Positions 8,396 through 18,075 are shown, counted from the first letter of the stretch. The stretch is 64,000 nt of DNA from Rhizobiaceae bacterium (GCA_905339215.1 CAJPFN010000012.1:21034-85033), one strand, 5' to 3'. Numbers and translations: made by a program. Notes: generated by a model not told the origin, from the letters alone.

Positions 8396-9598
8396 CTACC
8401 GCAGGCTTGAGACGGGCGCGGGATTGGACGACAGGAAGTCCATGGCGGCGTCCACCCCGCCCTGCTTGGACGGGACCTGGTTTATCCTCAGTCCCATCTC
8501 AACGGCTGCCAGCGCACCGATACATGTGGTTTCATTGATCTCTCCCAGGTGACCTATCCTAAACACTTTTCCGGCTAGTTTTCCAAGGCCCGCGCCGAGC
8601 GAGACGTCATAAGTCCTAAGGATGGAACGCCTGAGCTCATCCGCGTCGCGGCCGTCCGGAACAAGCACCGCCGTCAGGACCGGGGAGTACTCCTCGGGCC
8701 GCTGGCACAGGATCTCCAGCCCCCAGGCGTCGACGGCGGCCCGTGTCGCGGCAGCGTAGCGCGCGTGCCGCGCAAAAACGTTCGCAAAACCTTCCGCCTC
8801 GAGCATGCGGATCGATTCCACCAGACCGAAAAGCAGGTTCGTCGACGGTGTGTAAGGAAAGAAGCCGTCGGCATTGAAGGCCAGCATCTCGGCCCAGGAC
8901 CAGTAGCTCCGGTTAAGCCCCGACGTCTTCGACACGGCCAGGGCCTTGTCCGAAATGGCGTTGAAGGAGAGCCCGGGCGGCAGCATGAGCCCCTTCTGCG
9001 AGCACCCGATCGAGACATCGACCCCTAAGCCATCGTGATCGTAGGCAATCGAGGCGAGCGACGATATGGTGTCGACCATCAGCAAAGCCGGGTGGGCGGC
9101 GGCATCCAGTGCTGCGCGAACCGCGCCGACATCCGACGTGCAGCCGGTCGACGTCTCGTTGTGGACGACGCAGACGGCTTTGATGGCATGCGCCGTATCC
9201 GCGCGAAGGCGGGCCTCAAGCCGGTCCGCTTCGACGCCCCGGCGCCAGTCCGATTCGAGGAATTCCGGTTCCAGGCCTAGCTTGCGCGCGAGGCTGCACC
9301 ACAGCGTCGCGAAATGGCCGGTCTCTACCATCAGCACGCGGTCTCCAGCCTGCAGCGTGTTGGCCAGCGCTGCTTCCCACGCGCCGGTGCCGGAGGCCGG
9401 ATAGATCACTACGGGACCGGACGACGAAAACACGCGCTTCAACCCCTGCAGCGCGTCGATGGCCAACCGCTGAAATTCTGGACCGCGGTGATCGATGGTC
9501 GGCCTAGAGATCGCCTGAAGGATGGCATGCGGAACCGGACTTGGGCCGGGAACCTGAAGAGCATGCCTTCCTATGGGTCGACTGGGCGAATGCAACAT
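8396..9598 (-). CDS. Class V aminotransferase (serine-glyoxylate/alanine-glyoxylate type)
   Basis: The 400-residue protein is a fold-type I PLP enzyme of the AgxT/SgaA group. It has PGPSPVPHAILQA at the N-terminus, YPASGTGAWEAALANTL for phosphate binding, VVHNETSTGC, LMVDTISSLAS with the PLP-contacting Asp, and the Schiff-base lysine in IGCSQKGLMLPPGLSF. Such enzymes move amino groups between serine, alanine or related donors and glyoxylate or pyruvate-like acceptors. It is transcribed away from the second GlpD-like operon, together with a GntR gene. The exact substrate pair cannot be assigned. Confidence 0.88.
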   Translation of the reverse strand: MLHSPSRPIGRHALQVPGPSPVPHAILQAISRPTIDHRGPEFQRLAIDALQGLKRVFSSSGPVVIYPASGTGAWEAALANTLQAGDRVLMVETGHFATLWCSLARKLGLEPEFLESDWRRGVEADRLEARLRADTAHAIKAVCVVHNETSTGCTSDVGAVRAALDAAAHPALLMVDTISSLASIAYDHDGLGVDVSIGCSQKGLMLPPGLSFNAISDKALAVSKTSGLNRSYWSWAEMLAFNADGFFPYTPSTNLLFGLVESIRMLEAEGFANVFARHARYAAATRAAVDAWGLEILCQRPEEYSPVLTAVLVPDGRDADELRRSILRTYDVSLGAGLGKLAGKVFRIGHLGEINETTCIGALAAVEMGLRINQVPSKQGGVDAAMDFLSSNPAPVSSLR

Positions 9599-9681
9599 TT
9601 TTAATTCATCCGGCTTGATTCTGAATTATGCATTCATTATTCGTTTCTGAGTAGCAGCGTCAATGGCCGACGGGGAACGCA

Positions 9682-11250
9682 GTGGTAGATTCGCTAGAAA
9701 GCTTGTCAGGTCGGGCGTTCGACGTCGCCGTCATCGGCGCGGGCATCAACGGAGCAGCTGCCGCGCAGGAGCTTGCAGCTGCGGGCTATAAGGTGCTTTT
9801 GGTCGACAAGCAGGACTACGCGGCAGGCGCGAGCAGCAGATCGAGCCGCATCCTCCATTGCGGGCTGCGGTATCTCGCACCTGGCACGTCGGCTTGGGAG
9901 TTCGTCCGCAATCCGGGAAAGTTCGGTGTCGCAATGCGCATGGCGCGCAACGCTCTCATTGAGCGCGACGAGTTCGTCCAGAAATCGCCGGACCGGGCGA
10001 AGCCGTCGACCTTCTTCTATCCTGTGTACAAGGGCGGAACCTACGCGCCCTGGCAGATGCGGATCGCTTTCGCGATCCTGAATGCGCTGGCCCCCAAAGG
10101 GATTCCCGTCGGGTCACGCCGCTACGGCCGCAAGTCGGTCGCCGATTATCCGATCCTCGGGCTGCTGCGCGATGCCGACAAGCTGGCGGACGTGTTCAGT
10201 TTCGAGGAATACGTGTTCGACTGGCCTGAGCGTATTTGTGTCGACTGCGCTATGGACGCGCGCCGGATGGGCGCTGTGGTGCGCAACTACACCAGCGTCA
10301 CTGGGCTGCAGTTCGACCATTCCGCTAAGCGTTGGACAATCCAGTTGTCCGATGTCACCGAGGGCGGCGCAACCGCTGTCACCGCGGGCCACATCATCAA
10401 TGCGGCTGGCGTGTGGATCGACAAGGTCAACGCGTTCGGTTCCAATTCCGCGCCGCGCAAGATCTTCGGCACCAAGGGCGCCAACATCGTCGTCCGGCTG
10501 CCTGACGGCTGCCAGGGTTACGGCATCGCCGGCCTCAACCAGATTCAGGAGCCGATCTATGCCCGGCCCTGGGGGAACCTGCACTACATCGGACCGACCG
10601 AGACGGTCTTCGAGGGTGACCCGGACGACGTCTATGCCGACGAGGACGACATCGGCTTTCTGCTGAAGGAGGCGAACTATCTCTTCCCGACCCTCAGGCT
10701 GAAGCGCGAGGACGTCATCTATACCTGGGCCGGGGTGCGCCCGCTCACCTATGATCCCGCCTATCCGAAAGGCAAGCGGTCGATGGAGATACACGATCTA
10801 GGTAACGACGGCATGCCAAACACCATCGCGATCACCGCCGGCCCGATCATGACGCATCGCATCGCGGGCCAGCAGTTGCTCGCCGAGATCGCCAAACAGG
10901 TGAAGCCGAGCGGCCAGCCGAAGAAGCTCGACACATCGGGGCGCACATTCACCGCGCGCGGCGAGGCGCCGATCAGCCCCCTGCTGCCCGCGGTGACGGC
11001 CAGCCAGATTCAGGACATCGCAAAGACGGAGCAGTGCTTCTCGCTGATTGACATCATGTTCCGCCGCGCGCGGTTCGGATGGACCGAGACGATGGGGAGC
11101 GACGTGGCGGCCGACGTCGCGTCGATCGTGGCCGACGAACTGGGCTGGAGCGCCGAGCGCGCGCGCAGCGAGGTCGCCGATTATCTCGACTATCTCGCCA
11201 CCTATCACCGCTTCCACCCCGCCGGCGTCCGCGAGTCTCAGAATGCGTGA
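9682..11250 (+). CDS. GlpD-like FAD-dependent oxidoreductase, second copy
   Basis: 522 residues from GTG 9682, preceded by GGGGA. Motifs match the copy at 4561: VAVIGAGINGAAAAQELAAAG, SSRSSRILHCGLRYL, YTWAGVRPLTYD, TAGPIMTHRIAGQ and the C-terminal FGWTETMGSDVAADVASIV. It heads a rightward operon with a VOC protein and a polyamine-type ABC transporter. The sequence supports the glycerol-3-phosphate dehydrogenase family, but having two diverged copies next to amino-group enzymes argues for a related 2-hydroxy substrate. The last 8 bp overlap the VOC gene start. Confidence 0.85.
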   Translation: MVDSLESLSGRAFDVAVIGAGINGAAAAQELAAAGYKVLLVDKQDYAAGASSRSSRILHCGLRYLAPGTSAWEFVRNPGKFGVAMRMARNALIERDEFVQKSPDRAKPSTFFYPVYKGGTYAPWQMRIAFAILNALAPKGIPVGSRRYGRKSVADYPILGLLRDADKLADVFSFEEYVFDWPERICVDCAMDARRMGAVVRNYTSVTGLQFDHSAKRWTIQLSDVTEGGATAVTAGHIINAAGVWIDKVNAFGSNSAPRKIFGTKGANIVVRLPDGCQGYGIAGLNQIQEPIYARPWGNLHYIGPTETVFEGDPDDVYADEDDIGFLLKEANYLFPTLRLKREDVIYTWAGVRPLTYDPAYPKGKRSMEIHDLGNDGMPNTIAITAGPIMTHRIAGQQLLAEIAKQVKPSGQPKKLDTSGRTFTARGEAPISPLLPAVTASQIQDIAKTEQCFSLIDIMFRRARFGWTETMGSDVAADVASIVADELGWSAERARSEVADYLDYLATYHRFHPAGVRESQNA

Positions 11251-12073
11251 CATCGACCATGTCATGATCAACTCAGAAGCGCGTATCAACGCGGCCACCG
11301 CCTTCTACGAGGCGGTCGGCTTCGCGCTGACCAGCCCGTCGCACGAGGCCGGCGACTTCAAGCGTCGGATCATGTTTCCCTCTAACTACATCACGCTGTT
11401 CGGATACCGGCCGGAATTCGGGATTCCGAAGCCGGATCCGCGTGGCCTCGTCGAAGGGCTGACCGGGCTCGCTCTCCGCAGCCACGGCATCGAGGACGAT
11501 CACGCGGCGCTGGCAGCGTCGGGGGCCAGCGTCGACAGCCCCGGCTTCAGCCAGCGCGAGATACGCTTCGACGGCGGCGCTGAAATCGCACGATTCGGCA
11601 CGATGCGGCTGTCCAGGGGCATTCCGAGCGAAGGCCTGATCTTCCTCTGTCAGCATATGGATGGCGACGCCGCGTGGAGGCACGAGACGGTGGCTCATAC
11701 CAATGGCGTGACCGGGCTGGCAGACGTGGTGCTGCTTGCCGCCTCAGTTCCGAAGTCGGCCCGCCGGCTCTCACCGATGCTGGGCGACGACCCGGCGCCG
11801 GTCGAAGGAGGCATCGGCTGGGCATCCGCGAACGAGCGCGTGCTGGTTCTCGATGCCGAGTCCGCGAGCGCCTTCTTCCGGATGCCGCTTGCGGCTCGCG
11901 ACGTGCCGGGCGAGGCACTTTTGGGCATGTCGCTGCGGACGGAGAGACTCGATTTCGTGCGAAGCGCTATCGAAGCCACAGGCGCGGAAACGAGTGACGA
12001 CGGTGCCTCCATAGTCGTGCGCGATCCGGCATCCGGCGCGCTTGTGAAATTCGTCCAGAGCAATGGGCGGTGA
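11243..12073 (+). CDS. VOC superfamily (glyoxalase-like) protein
   Basis: About 276 residues from ATG 11243, overlapping the preceding stop. It begins with IDHVMINSEARINAATAFYEAVGFALTSPS, a typical first beta-alpha-beta-beta-beta module, followed by MFPSNYITLFGYRPEFGIP. A second half (ERLDFVRSAIEATGAETSD...IVVRDPASGALVKFVQ) resembles the glyoxalase-like two-module architecture. Members are metal-dependent isomerases, lyases or dioxygenases, and some only bind ligands. Translational overlap ties it to the GlpD-like enzyme. The substrate is unknown. Confidence 0.75.
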   Translation: MRDIDHVMINSEARINAATAFYEAVGFALTSPSHEAGDFKRRIMFPSNYITLFGYRPEFGIPKPDPRGLVEGLTGLALRSHGIEDDHAALAASGASVDSPGFSQREIRFDGGAEIARFGTMRLSRGIPSEGLIFLCQHMDGDAAWRHETVAHTNGVTGLADVVLLAASVPKSARRLSPMLGDDPAPVEGGIGWASANERVLVLDAESASAFFRMPLAARDVPGEALLGMSLRTERLDFVRSAIEATGAETSDDGASIVVRDPASGALVKFVQSNGR

Positions 12074-12166
12074 CGATGGGAGCGGCACCTCAATGACCTG
12101 CACCCGGCGGTTCAAAGGAAGTCCGGCAGGTGAACGCCAGGTCCGCCTCCCCCAGATCGAAACGGA

Positions 12167-13318
12167 ATGACGGTCATGCTTGCTGTTCCGCGGACATCCA
12201 TCGACAGCGGTCCTGACGTGCATGGCGCCGCTAAGCTACGGGTGAAAGCCCTCGAGAAGCACTACGGTTCTGTGGTCGCGCTGCGTCCGACGAGCCTGAA
12301 CGTGATGCAGGGCGAGTTCCTGACCCTCCTCGGACCATCGGGCTCCGGCAAGACCACGCTGCTGATGATGATCGCCGGGCTGGCCATTCCGGATGGAGGC
12401 GAGATCTGGATCGACGGCAAGGATTCGACCTACGCCGCGCCCTATGAACGCGACGTCGGCGTCGTGTTCCAGAACTATGCTCTGTTCCCGCACCTGACCG
12501 TCTACGAGAACGTCGCCTTTCCTCTGCGCATGCGGAAATACGCCGCGGCGGACATCCGCAAGAAGGTGATGCGGATGCTCGATGTCGTCGGCCTGCCGCA
12601 CGTCGCCGACCGCCTGCCGCGCGAGCTGTCGGGTGGCCAACAGCAGCGCGTCGCGCTCGCCCGATGTGCGGTCTACGGCCCCTCCATCATTCTGATGGAC
12701 GAACCGCTCGGCGCCCTGGACAAAAAACTGCGCGACACAATGCAGTTCGAGATCAAGCGGATGCATCGCGAGATCGGCTCGACCACGCTCTACGTCACGC
12801 ACGACCAGGGCGAGGCGATGTCGATGTCGGATCGCATCTGCCTCATGAACAATGGCGGCATCGAGCAACTCGGGCGGCCGGAGGATCTGTACTTCAGTCC
12901 GCGCTCACGCTTCGCAGCCGATTTCCTCGGCGGCACAAACTTCATACCCTGTCAGATTCTCGGCAGCGAAGGCGACAGGCTTCGCCTCAAAGGGCCGCTG
13001 GACGTGGTTTTCAGTGCCCGGCCGCCGCTTGAAGGCGCGCTGAGCGCGGGCAGCCGTGCCGACATCGTCGTACGTCCCCAGCACATCCGGATTACCAAAG
13101 TCGGAGAGACGCCGACCGGTTCGCTGCCGGCCGAAATCGTCGATCGCGTCGTAACCGGCGCCACCACGGAATACCGTGCGCGCCTGGCGGACGGGACCGT
13201 CCTCGTCGTGATGGAATTGACCGACAAGACCAATCTCCGTGTCGAGCCCGGCCAAAACGTCATGCTGGGCTGGCATCTCGACAACGGCACGCTTCTGCCG
13301 ACGGAGGACAAGCGGTGA
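12167..13318 (+). CDS. ABC transporter ATP-binding protein, PotA-type
   Basis: The 383-residue protein has Walker A GPSGSGKTT, Q-loop VFQNYALFPHLTVYENV, signature LSGGQQQRVALARC, Walker B IILMDEPLGALD and the H-loop YVTHDQGEAMSMSD. A C-terminal TOBE-like extension starts near residue 290 (ADIVVRPQHIRI). This is the layout of spermidine/putrescine and iron(III) importers. Its last codons overlap the GTG of the permease gene (GTGA), so the two are translationally coupled. It energises uptake of the substrate delivered by the protein at 15119. Confidence 0.92.
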   Translation: MTVMLAVPRTSIDSGPDVHGAAKLRVKALEKHYGSVVALRPTSLNVMQGEFLTLLGPSGSGKTTLLMMIAGLAIPDGGEIWIDGKDSTYAAPYERDVGVVFQNYALFPHLTVYENVAFPLRMRKYAAADIRKKVMRMLDVVGLPHVADRLPRELSGGQQQRVALARCAVYGPSIILMDEPLGALDKKLRDTMQFEIKRMHREIGSTTLYVTHDQGEAMSMSDRICLMNNGGIEQLGRPEDLYFSPRSRFAADFLGGTNFIPCQILGSEGDRLRLKGPLDVVFSARPPLEGALSAGSRADIVVRPQHIRITKVGETPTGSLPAEIVDRVVTGATTEYRARLADGTVLVVMELTDKTNLRVEPGQNVMLGWHLDNGTLLPTEDKR

Positions 13319-15114
13319 CCATCGCCGTGCCGGTCCGGCGCAACCGGTTGTCCGGTGGGGTGGTGCTGATCGCCCCCGCCATCGTCTTTCTGGCCATCTT
13401 CTTTGCCTACCCGGTCTTGTCCATGCTCTCGATCAGCATTGTGGACAGGGCAGGCAACTTCACCCTGCAGTTCTACGAGAGCGTTTACGCGTCGAGGGTG
13501 ATCGGACAGGTGCTGGTCAACACCTTCCAGATCGCCGCCAGCGCCACGCTGCTCACGGTCGTGTGCGCATACCCCGTGGCGTACTACCTGGCCGCCGGCC
13601 CGCAAACGCTGCGCTCGCTGCTGCTGGTGATCGTGCTGGTTCCGTTCTGGACGAGTGTCCTTGTCCGCGCCTTCGCCTGGATGCTGATCCTGGGTCGAAA
13701 CGGCGTCGTGAATTCCGGGCTGCAGTGGGCAGGCGTCATCGCGGCGCCGCTCGATCTCCTCTATTCGTTCTTCAGCACCATGGTCGGCATGGTGCATGCC
13801 CTGATGCCGATTGCCATCCTGACGATGGTATCGGCGATGCAGAACATCGACCGCAACCTCGATTCCGCGGCGTCGACACTCGGCGCACGCAGGGGCAACG
13901 TCTTCTGGCGGATCTACTTTCCGCTATCATTCCCGGGCGTCGCCTCGGGGACGATGATCACCTTCATCGCGTCGCTAGGTATCTTCGTCCAGCCCGCACT
14001 GCTGGGCGGTCCACGCGAGATGATGGTCGGCCAGCTCATCATCGAACAGATCGATCAGATGAACAATTGGGGGCTCGCTGCGGCCATCGCTGTGTCGATG
14101 CTTCTGGTCTCCGTCGTCGTCATCGTCCTGTTCGAGCGCATTCTGGGAATAGGACGCTTCGACGGCATCGGCCAGAGCCGGGCCACTGCGGGAACCGGGC
14201 GACGCAGCACGCTTCGCGCAAGCACCGGGCGGGCCATTTCCGCAGGACTCGGCTGGGCGACGGACGTCCTGCTCGGCGCGGGCCGGTTCCTATTTCGCCG
14301 GAAGGCAGCCGACCCCCGCAGCGGACCGGGAACATCCACGAAGATAGCCACCTTCGCGATCGTGTTCTTCCTGGTCGCACCGGCGCTGTTCCTGATACCC
14401 GCCTCGTTCACCGCGACACGCTTTCTGGAATGGCCGCCGCAGGGGTTCTCGCTTCAATGGTACGAGGCCTACCTGTCGTCGCCGGTCTGGCAACAGGCGA
14501 CTATCCGCTCGATCGTGATCGGCTTCACCACCGCCTGCATCTCAGTGCTGTTCGGCGTGCCGGCGGCGTTCGCGCTGACCCGCTTCCAGTTCCGCTTGAA
14601 GGGCATGGCGTTGCCCTACATCATGCTGCCCATCATCGCGCCGAACATCATCGTCGCGCTGTCGATGTTCTACTTCTTCGCCGACATCGGCCTGGTGGGG
14701 ACGTCGCTCGGCCTGATCATCGGCCACTCGGTGCTCGCTATTCCCTATGTCGTGGTAACCATGCTCGCCACGCTGCAGAACTACGACCAACGGCTGGACG
14801 AAGCCGCCTGGACGCTCGGCGCGCGACGTCTCAGCGCGTTCCGACTGGTTACTCTGCCGCTCATCAAGGTCGGCTTCATCACCTCGTTCGTGTTCGCCTT
14901 CGTGCGCTCGTTCGACGAGCTGACGGTCGCGTTGTTCATCAGCAGCGGCCTGTCGACGACGTTGCCCAAGCAGATGTGGAGCGAGGCTTACCTGAACGTC
15001 GGACCGACGCTGGCCGCGGTATCGACGATCCTGATCATCTTCGTGGCGCTGATCATCGTCGCGATTGAGGCAATCCGAAACTACGGAATGAGCAGTCTAA
15101 AAACAAAGAGGTGA
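13315..15114 (+). CDS. ABC transporter permease, PotB-PotC-type fusion
   Basis: One 599-residue chain carries two permease domains. Residues about 1-280 match the PotB type (LIAPAIVFLAIFFAYPVLSM, EAA-like loop AASTLGARRGNVFWRIYFPLS). After a polar linker of roughly 50-60 residues, residues about 340-599 match the PotC type (FFLVAPALFLIPASF, second EAA loop AAWTLGARRLSAFRLVTLPLI). About twelve membrane segments are expected in total. In most polyamine-type importers these are two genes. The start is a GTG overlapping the ATPase stop. The binding protein follows after 4 bp. Confidence 0.9.
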   Translation: MTIAVPVRRNRLSGGVVLIAPAIVFLAIFFAYPVLSMLSISIVDRAGNFTLQFYESVYASRVIGQVLVNTFQIAASATLLTVVCAYPVAYYLAAGPQTLRSLLLVIVLVPFWTSVLVRAFAWMLILGRNGVVNSGLQWAGVIAAPLDLLYSFFSTMVGMVHALMPIAILTMVSAMQNIDRNLDSAASTLGARRGNVFWRIYFPLSFPGVASGTMITFIASLGIFVQPALLGGPREMMVGQLIIEQIDQMNNWGLAAAIAVSMLLVSVVVIVLFERILGIGRFDGIGQSRATAGTGRRSTLRASTGRAISAGLGWATDVLLGAGRFLFRRKAADPRSGPGTSTKIATFAIVFFLVAPALFLIPASFTATRFLEWPPQGFSLQWYEAYLSSPVWQQATIRSIVIGFTTACISVLFGVPAAFALTRFQFRLKGMALPYIMLPIIAPNIIVALSMFYFFADIGLVGTSLGLIIGHSVLAIPYVVVTMLATLQNYDQRLDEAAWTLGARRLSAFRLVTLPLIKVGFITSFVFAFVRSFDELTVALFISSGLSTTLPKQMWSEAYLNVGPTLAAVSTILIIFVALIIVAIEAIRNYGMSSLKTKR

Positions 15115-15118
15115 ACAC

Positions 15119-16204
15119 ATGGACTTTTTTCGAAAGACTCAATTCAGCCGGCGTTCGATCATCAAGTCGGCGGGAGCGGCGGCCGTAGGCCTGTCGATGC
15201 CTGCCGTGCTTCGTACGGCCCATGCGGAAGAGATTCTCACCATCGGCGACGGTGGCGGCGACTATACGACCGCGTGGACCAAAGCCTATTACGAGCCCTT
15301 CTTTAAGGAGACCGGTGTTCGCGTCATTCCTGTCGAAAGACAGGACAGTCCGATCGCCGAGGTGCGGGCGGTGGTTGAGACCAAGGCGTACAAATGGGAC
15401 ATGTGCGCGACGATCGGGCAGGACGCCGCCGACACGCTTGCCGCTGAAGGCTTTCTAGATCCGCTCGATCTTTCAGGTCCGGATGCCGCGCAAATTCCTG
15501 ATGCGATGAAGAGCGAGCACTACGTTGCGACCGAACTGCTAGCGTTCATGCTCGCCTACCGCAAGGACAAGTTCAGCGAGCCTCTCACGTCTTATGCAGA
15601 TGTCTGGAACCTTGAGAAGTTTCCGGGCCGGCGCGGGCTGCGCAAAATGGCGCGTGACGCCATCATGGTTGCGCTGGTGGCCGACGGCGTCGCGCCGGGC
15701 GAGATTTCCACAGTCCTCGCCGACGAGACGGGTTGGGCGCGCGCTTTCGCCAAGCTCGACGCGGTGAAGAGCGACATCGCCGTGTGGTGGAGCTCGGCCT
15801 CGCAGACCACCAACTTCCTGCGGACGGGCGAACTGGACATCTGTCCGACCTTCAACACGCGAGCCCAGTTCGTGGCCGATTCCGGCACGCCGGTCGGCAT
15901 TGTGTTCAAGGGCGGATACTACAACCCCTTCGGCGTCATCATTCCGAAGGGCAGCCCGAAAGCGGACCTGGCCAGAAAGTTCGTCGCCTTCTGCCTCAAC
16001 CCGGAGCGGCAGGCCGTCGCCTGCCAGGAGTTCGCTTTCGGTACGACGCATCCGGGCGCGCTGCAGTTCATCCCGGCCGAGCGCGCGAAAATCCTGCCCT
16101 CCTATCCGGAAAACCTCGCCGAGATGGCGCAGCTCGACTACCGCTTCTGGGGACCGCGCCAGGAAGAGGCCAACACGCGTTTCAACGAGTGGCTGCTGCA
16201 GTAG
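15119..16204 (+). CDS. ABC transporter substrate-binding protein, PotD/PotF type, Tat-like signal
   Basis: 361 residues. The N-terminus has a twin-arginine-like motif, SRRSIIKSAGAAAVGL, and a likely cleavage after RTAHA, so export by Tat is plausible. The mature part follows the spermidine/putrescine-binding fold, with TIGDGGGDYTTAWTKAYYEP at the start, WNLEKFPGRRGLRK in the middle, and AVWWSSASQTTNFLRTGE later. It is preceded by AGAGGTG seven bases before the ATG. It completes the importer with the ATPase and fused permease. A decayed relative lies at 6481-7262. Confidence 0.9.
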   Translation: MDFFRKTQFSRRSIIKSAGAAAVGLSMPAVLRTAHAEEILTIGDGGGDYTTAWTKAYYEPFFKETGVRVIPVERQDSPIAEVRAVVETKAYKWDMCATIGQDAADTLAAEGFLDPLDLSGPDAAQIPDAMKSEHYVATELLAFMLAYRKDKFSEPLTSYADVWNLEKFPGRRGLRKMARDAIMVALVADGVAPGEISTVLADETGWARAFAKLDAVKSDIAVWWSSASQTTNFLRTGELDICPTFNTRAQFVADSGTPVGIVFKGGYYNPFGVIIPKGSPKADLARKFVAFCLNPERQAVACQEFAFGTTHPGALQFIPAERAKILPSYPENLAEMAQLDYRFWGPRQEEANTRFNEWLLQ

Positions 16205-16275
16205 CCAAGAGCAGAGGAGAGCTGGCTCGTCGGCTCTCCTCTGCAACACGCGCGGACGCATGAAACCTGAGCGAT

Positions 16276-16465
16276 ATGGCGGGAAGCGACACGGCCCGCA
16301 TCCTGCAGTCGACCGTCTACATCACGGACATGTCGCTGAAGAACGAAACAACGAGGCCTGGAAAGAAGCCTTCCCCCGGAAAGCCTTCCCACTCGGGCCA
16401 CAATCGGCGTCGCCGACCTCGGCCCATCCGTGCTGATAGAAGTGATCTTCGTCTGCGCGATCTGA
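16276..16465 (+). pseudogene. RidA/YjgF gene remnant
   Basis: RidA-like residues appear in pieces: TARILQSTVYITDMSLKNE in one frame, NEAWKEAFPR in a second, and RATIGVADLGPSVLIEVIFV ending at TGA 16463-16465 in a third. These align in order with the C-terminal two thirds of the family (compare 4203-4553), so there are at least two indels and no start region. The first residues of the family, which carry the first beta strands, are missing. It lies between the binding-protein gene and the dehydrogenase gene, the place an operon RidA would occupy. The rest of 16205-16629 shows nothing recognisable. Confidence 0.7.
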
Positions 16466-16629
16466 CCAAACTACACAGCGTGGTCCGGAAAGACGTCGAA
16501 CCACGCTCTCTCTCTCATCCGCGACACAACGGTCTGGCCGCATTTCGACGATGCGAGTGATGACACCTTGCTGCAAATGCTAGAGCGATTGTCGGGCGGA
16601 CTTCGCCTTCACTGACCTCGGACTGGGGG

Positions 16630-18075
16630 ATGGGCATGGATGATTGGAAGTTACGCGGGATGGACGACGGTGCACAGGACGGAAAGCGCGGTAACCGCGT
16701 GCTCGTCGTCGACCTCGTCGGTCTGGCGCACGGTCCGGACGGAGCGCCTGATCCGAGCGACGTGAAGGCGCATATCGAAGCCAAGGGCGGCTTCTTCCAT
16801 GTCGGCCCCTGTGACCCCAACATGCCGGTGACGGATGGCGTCATCGGCTTTTTCTATCAGCCAAATCTTCACACGGCGGAGGAAATCCTCTCCCAGGCCG
16901 ATGGACGCTACGATGCGGTCATAGCGGCTGCGACCGCCATCCCTGCCGAAGCCGCGTTCCCGGAGGGCGGCGTGCGCATCGGCGCCGGCACTGGGAACAT
17001 GCAGTCGCGTTCATGGGCCGGCCCCAACGGAGGCGGTGCGGCGCCGTTGATGAACACACCTGGCTTCAACAGCCGCGCGACCGCGCAGATGGCGCTGAAG
17101 GCCATTCTGCGTGTCCTCCCCGACCTTCCGGTCGACGTGTTGCATCAACGCGTGCTGGACGGGACGATCGACACCGGGCGCGACCTTCACGAATTCCCAA
17201 CTGCCAAGCTCGAAGGCCAGCGCGTAGCCGTTCTCGGCTACGGCAATATCGGCCGCGAGTTGGCGAAGCTGTGCCGCGCACTGGGCATGGATGTCGTGGT
17301 GTACGCTCGACCACGCCACCGCGACTGGATCTGCTCGGAGGGCTTTCGACATGTTTCGACGGTCAAGGAAGCCGTAGCCGGCGCGGACGTGGTCAGTGTG
17401 CACCTCGGCCTGGGCTCTTTCGACGTGCACACCAGGCGCTACGAGAATGCAGGCTTGGTCGGAGCCGAAACCTTCGCGGCCATGAAGCGCGGCGCTGTGC
17501 TGGTGAACTACGATCGCGGCGAGGTCATCGACGCGACTGCCCTTGGCAAGGCGCTGGCAGACGGCACGGTCGCGCATTGCGCGGTCGATGCCGATCTCTT
17601 CGCGGCGCCAGACGGAAGCCTCTCCGGTCCTCTCCTTCCCTATCGTGAGTTGGCCGCGAAACATTCCGGTAAGTTGCATCTGCTGCCGCATGCCGCCGCG
17701 GACACTGATCATCCGTCGCGCGTCGAGGGCGCCAAGCAGGCGATCGACCAGATATACGACGCCATTCTCCGTCGTATCGTGACCAATGCGAAGGGGCCTG
17801 TTCCCCAAGGCTACACAGATGGCGGGCTGGTTTCTGTCCGGGGCATCGGTGAGGTCACGGACCGCACTCTGCTGCAGGCGTTCGGCGATCCGGAAAGAAC
17901 GCGGACCGCGCGGCTGGAGGCAGAACGTCTCGCGGCCCTGCTGGCGGCGGTGGACGCCGCTGTTGAGCCGGCTGCGCGCAGGCAGATCCTTGACACCCAT
18001 CCCACCGGACTCGTGATGACCGCCAATCGCCTAAGTCTCCTGTTGCGCGAGTTCGGCATCGAAGGGCGTCGGTGA
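16630..18075 (+). CDS. D-isomer-specific 2-hydroxyacid dehydrogenase family protein
   Basis: The 481-residue protein has the NAD-binding motif VAVLGYGNIGRELAKLCRALG in the middle, followed by ADVVSVHLGLG, AAMKRGAVLVNYDRGEVIDATAL and HLLPHAAADTDHPSRVEGAKQ, whose His-Asp region corresponds to the family's catalytic C-terminal segment. The N-terminal substrate domain is longer than in typical members, and about 90 residues are added at the C-terminus (SVRGIGEVTDRTLLQAFGDP onward). It probably reduces a 2-keto acid or oxidises a 2-hydroxy acid. Its stop overlaps the MFS gene start. Confidence 0.82.
   Translation: MGMDDWKLRGMDDGAQDGKRGNRVLVVDLVGLAHGPDGAPDPSDVKAHIEAKGGFFHVGPCDPNMPVTDGVIGFFYQPNLHTAEEILSQADGRYDAVIAAATAIPAEAAFPEGGVRIGAGTGNMQSRSWAGPNGGGAAPLMNTPGFNSRATAQMALKAILRVLPDLPVDVLHQRVLDGTIDTGRDLHEFPTAKLEGQRVAVLGYGNIGRELAKLCRALGMDVVVYARPRHRDWICSEGFRHVSTVKEAVAGADVVSVHLGLGSFDVHTRRYENAGLVGAETFAAMKRGAVLVNYDRGEVIDATALGKALADGTVAHCAVDADLFAAPDGSLSGPLLPYRELAAKHSGKLHLLPHAAADTDHPSRVEGAKQAIDQIYDAILRRIVTNAKGPVPQGYTDGGLVSVRGIGEVTDRTLLQAFGDPERTRTARLEAERLAALLAAVDAAVEPAARRQILDTHPTGLVMTANRLSLLLREFGIEGRR

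Noticed and set aside
13239..15068. A 609-codon plus-strand frame overlapping the permease
   Set aside because: Arg- and Pro-rich out-of-frame shadow; the true frame at 13315 has clear permease motifs and membrane segments.
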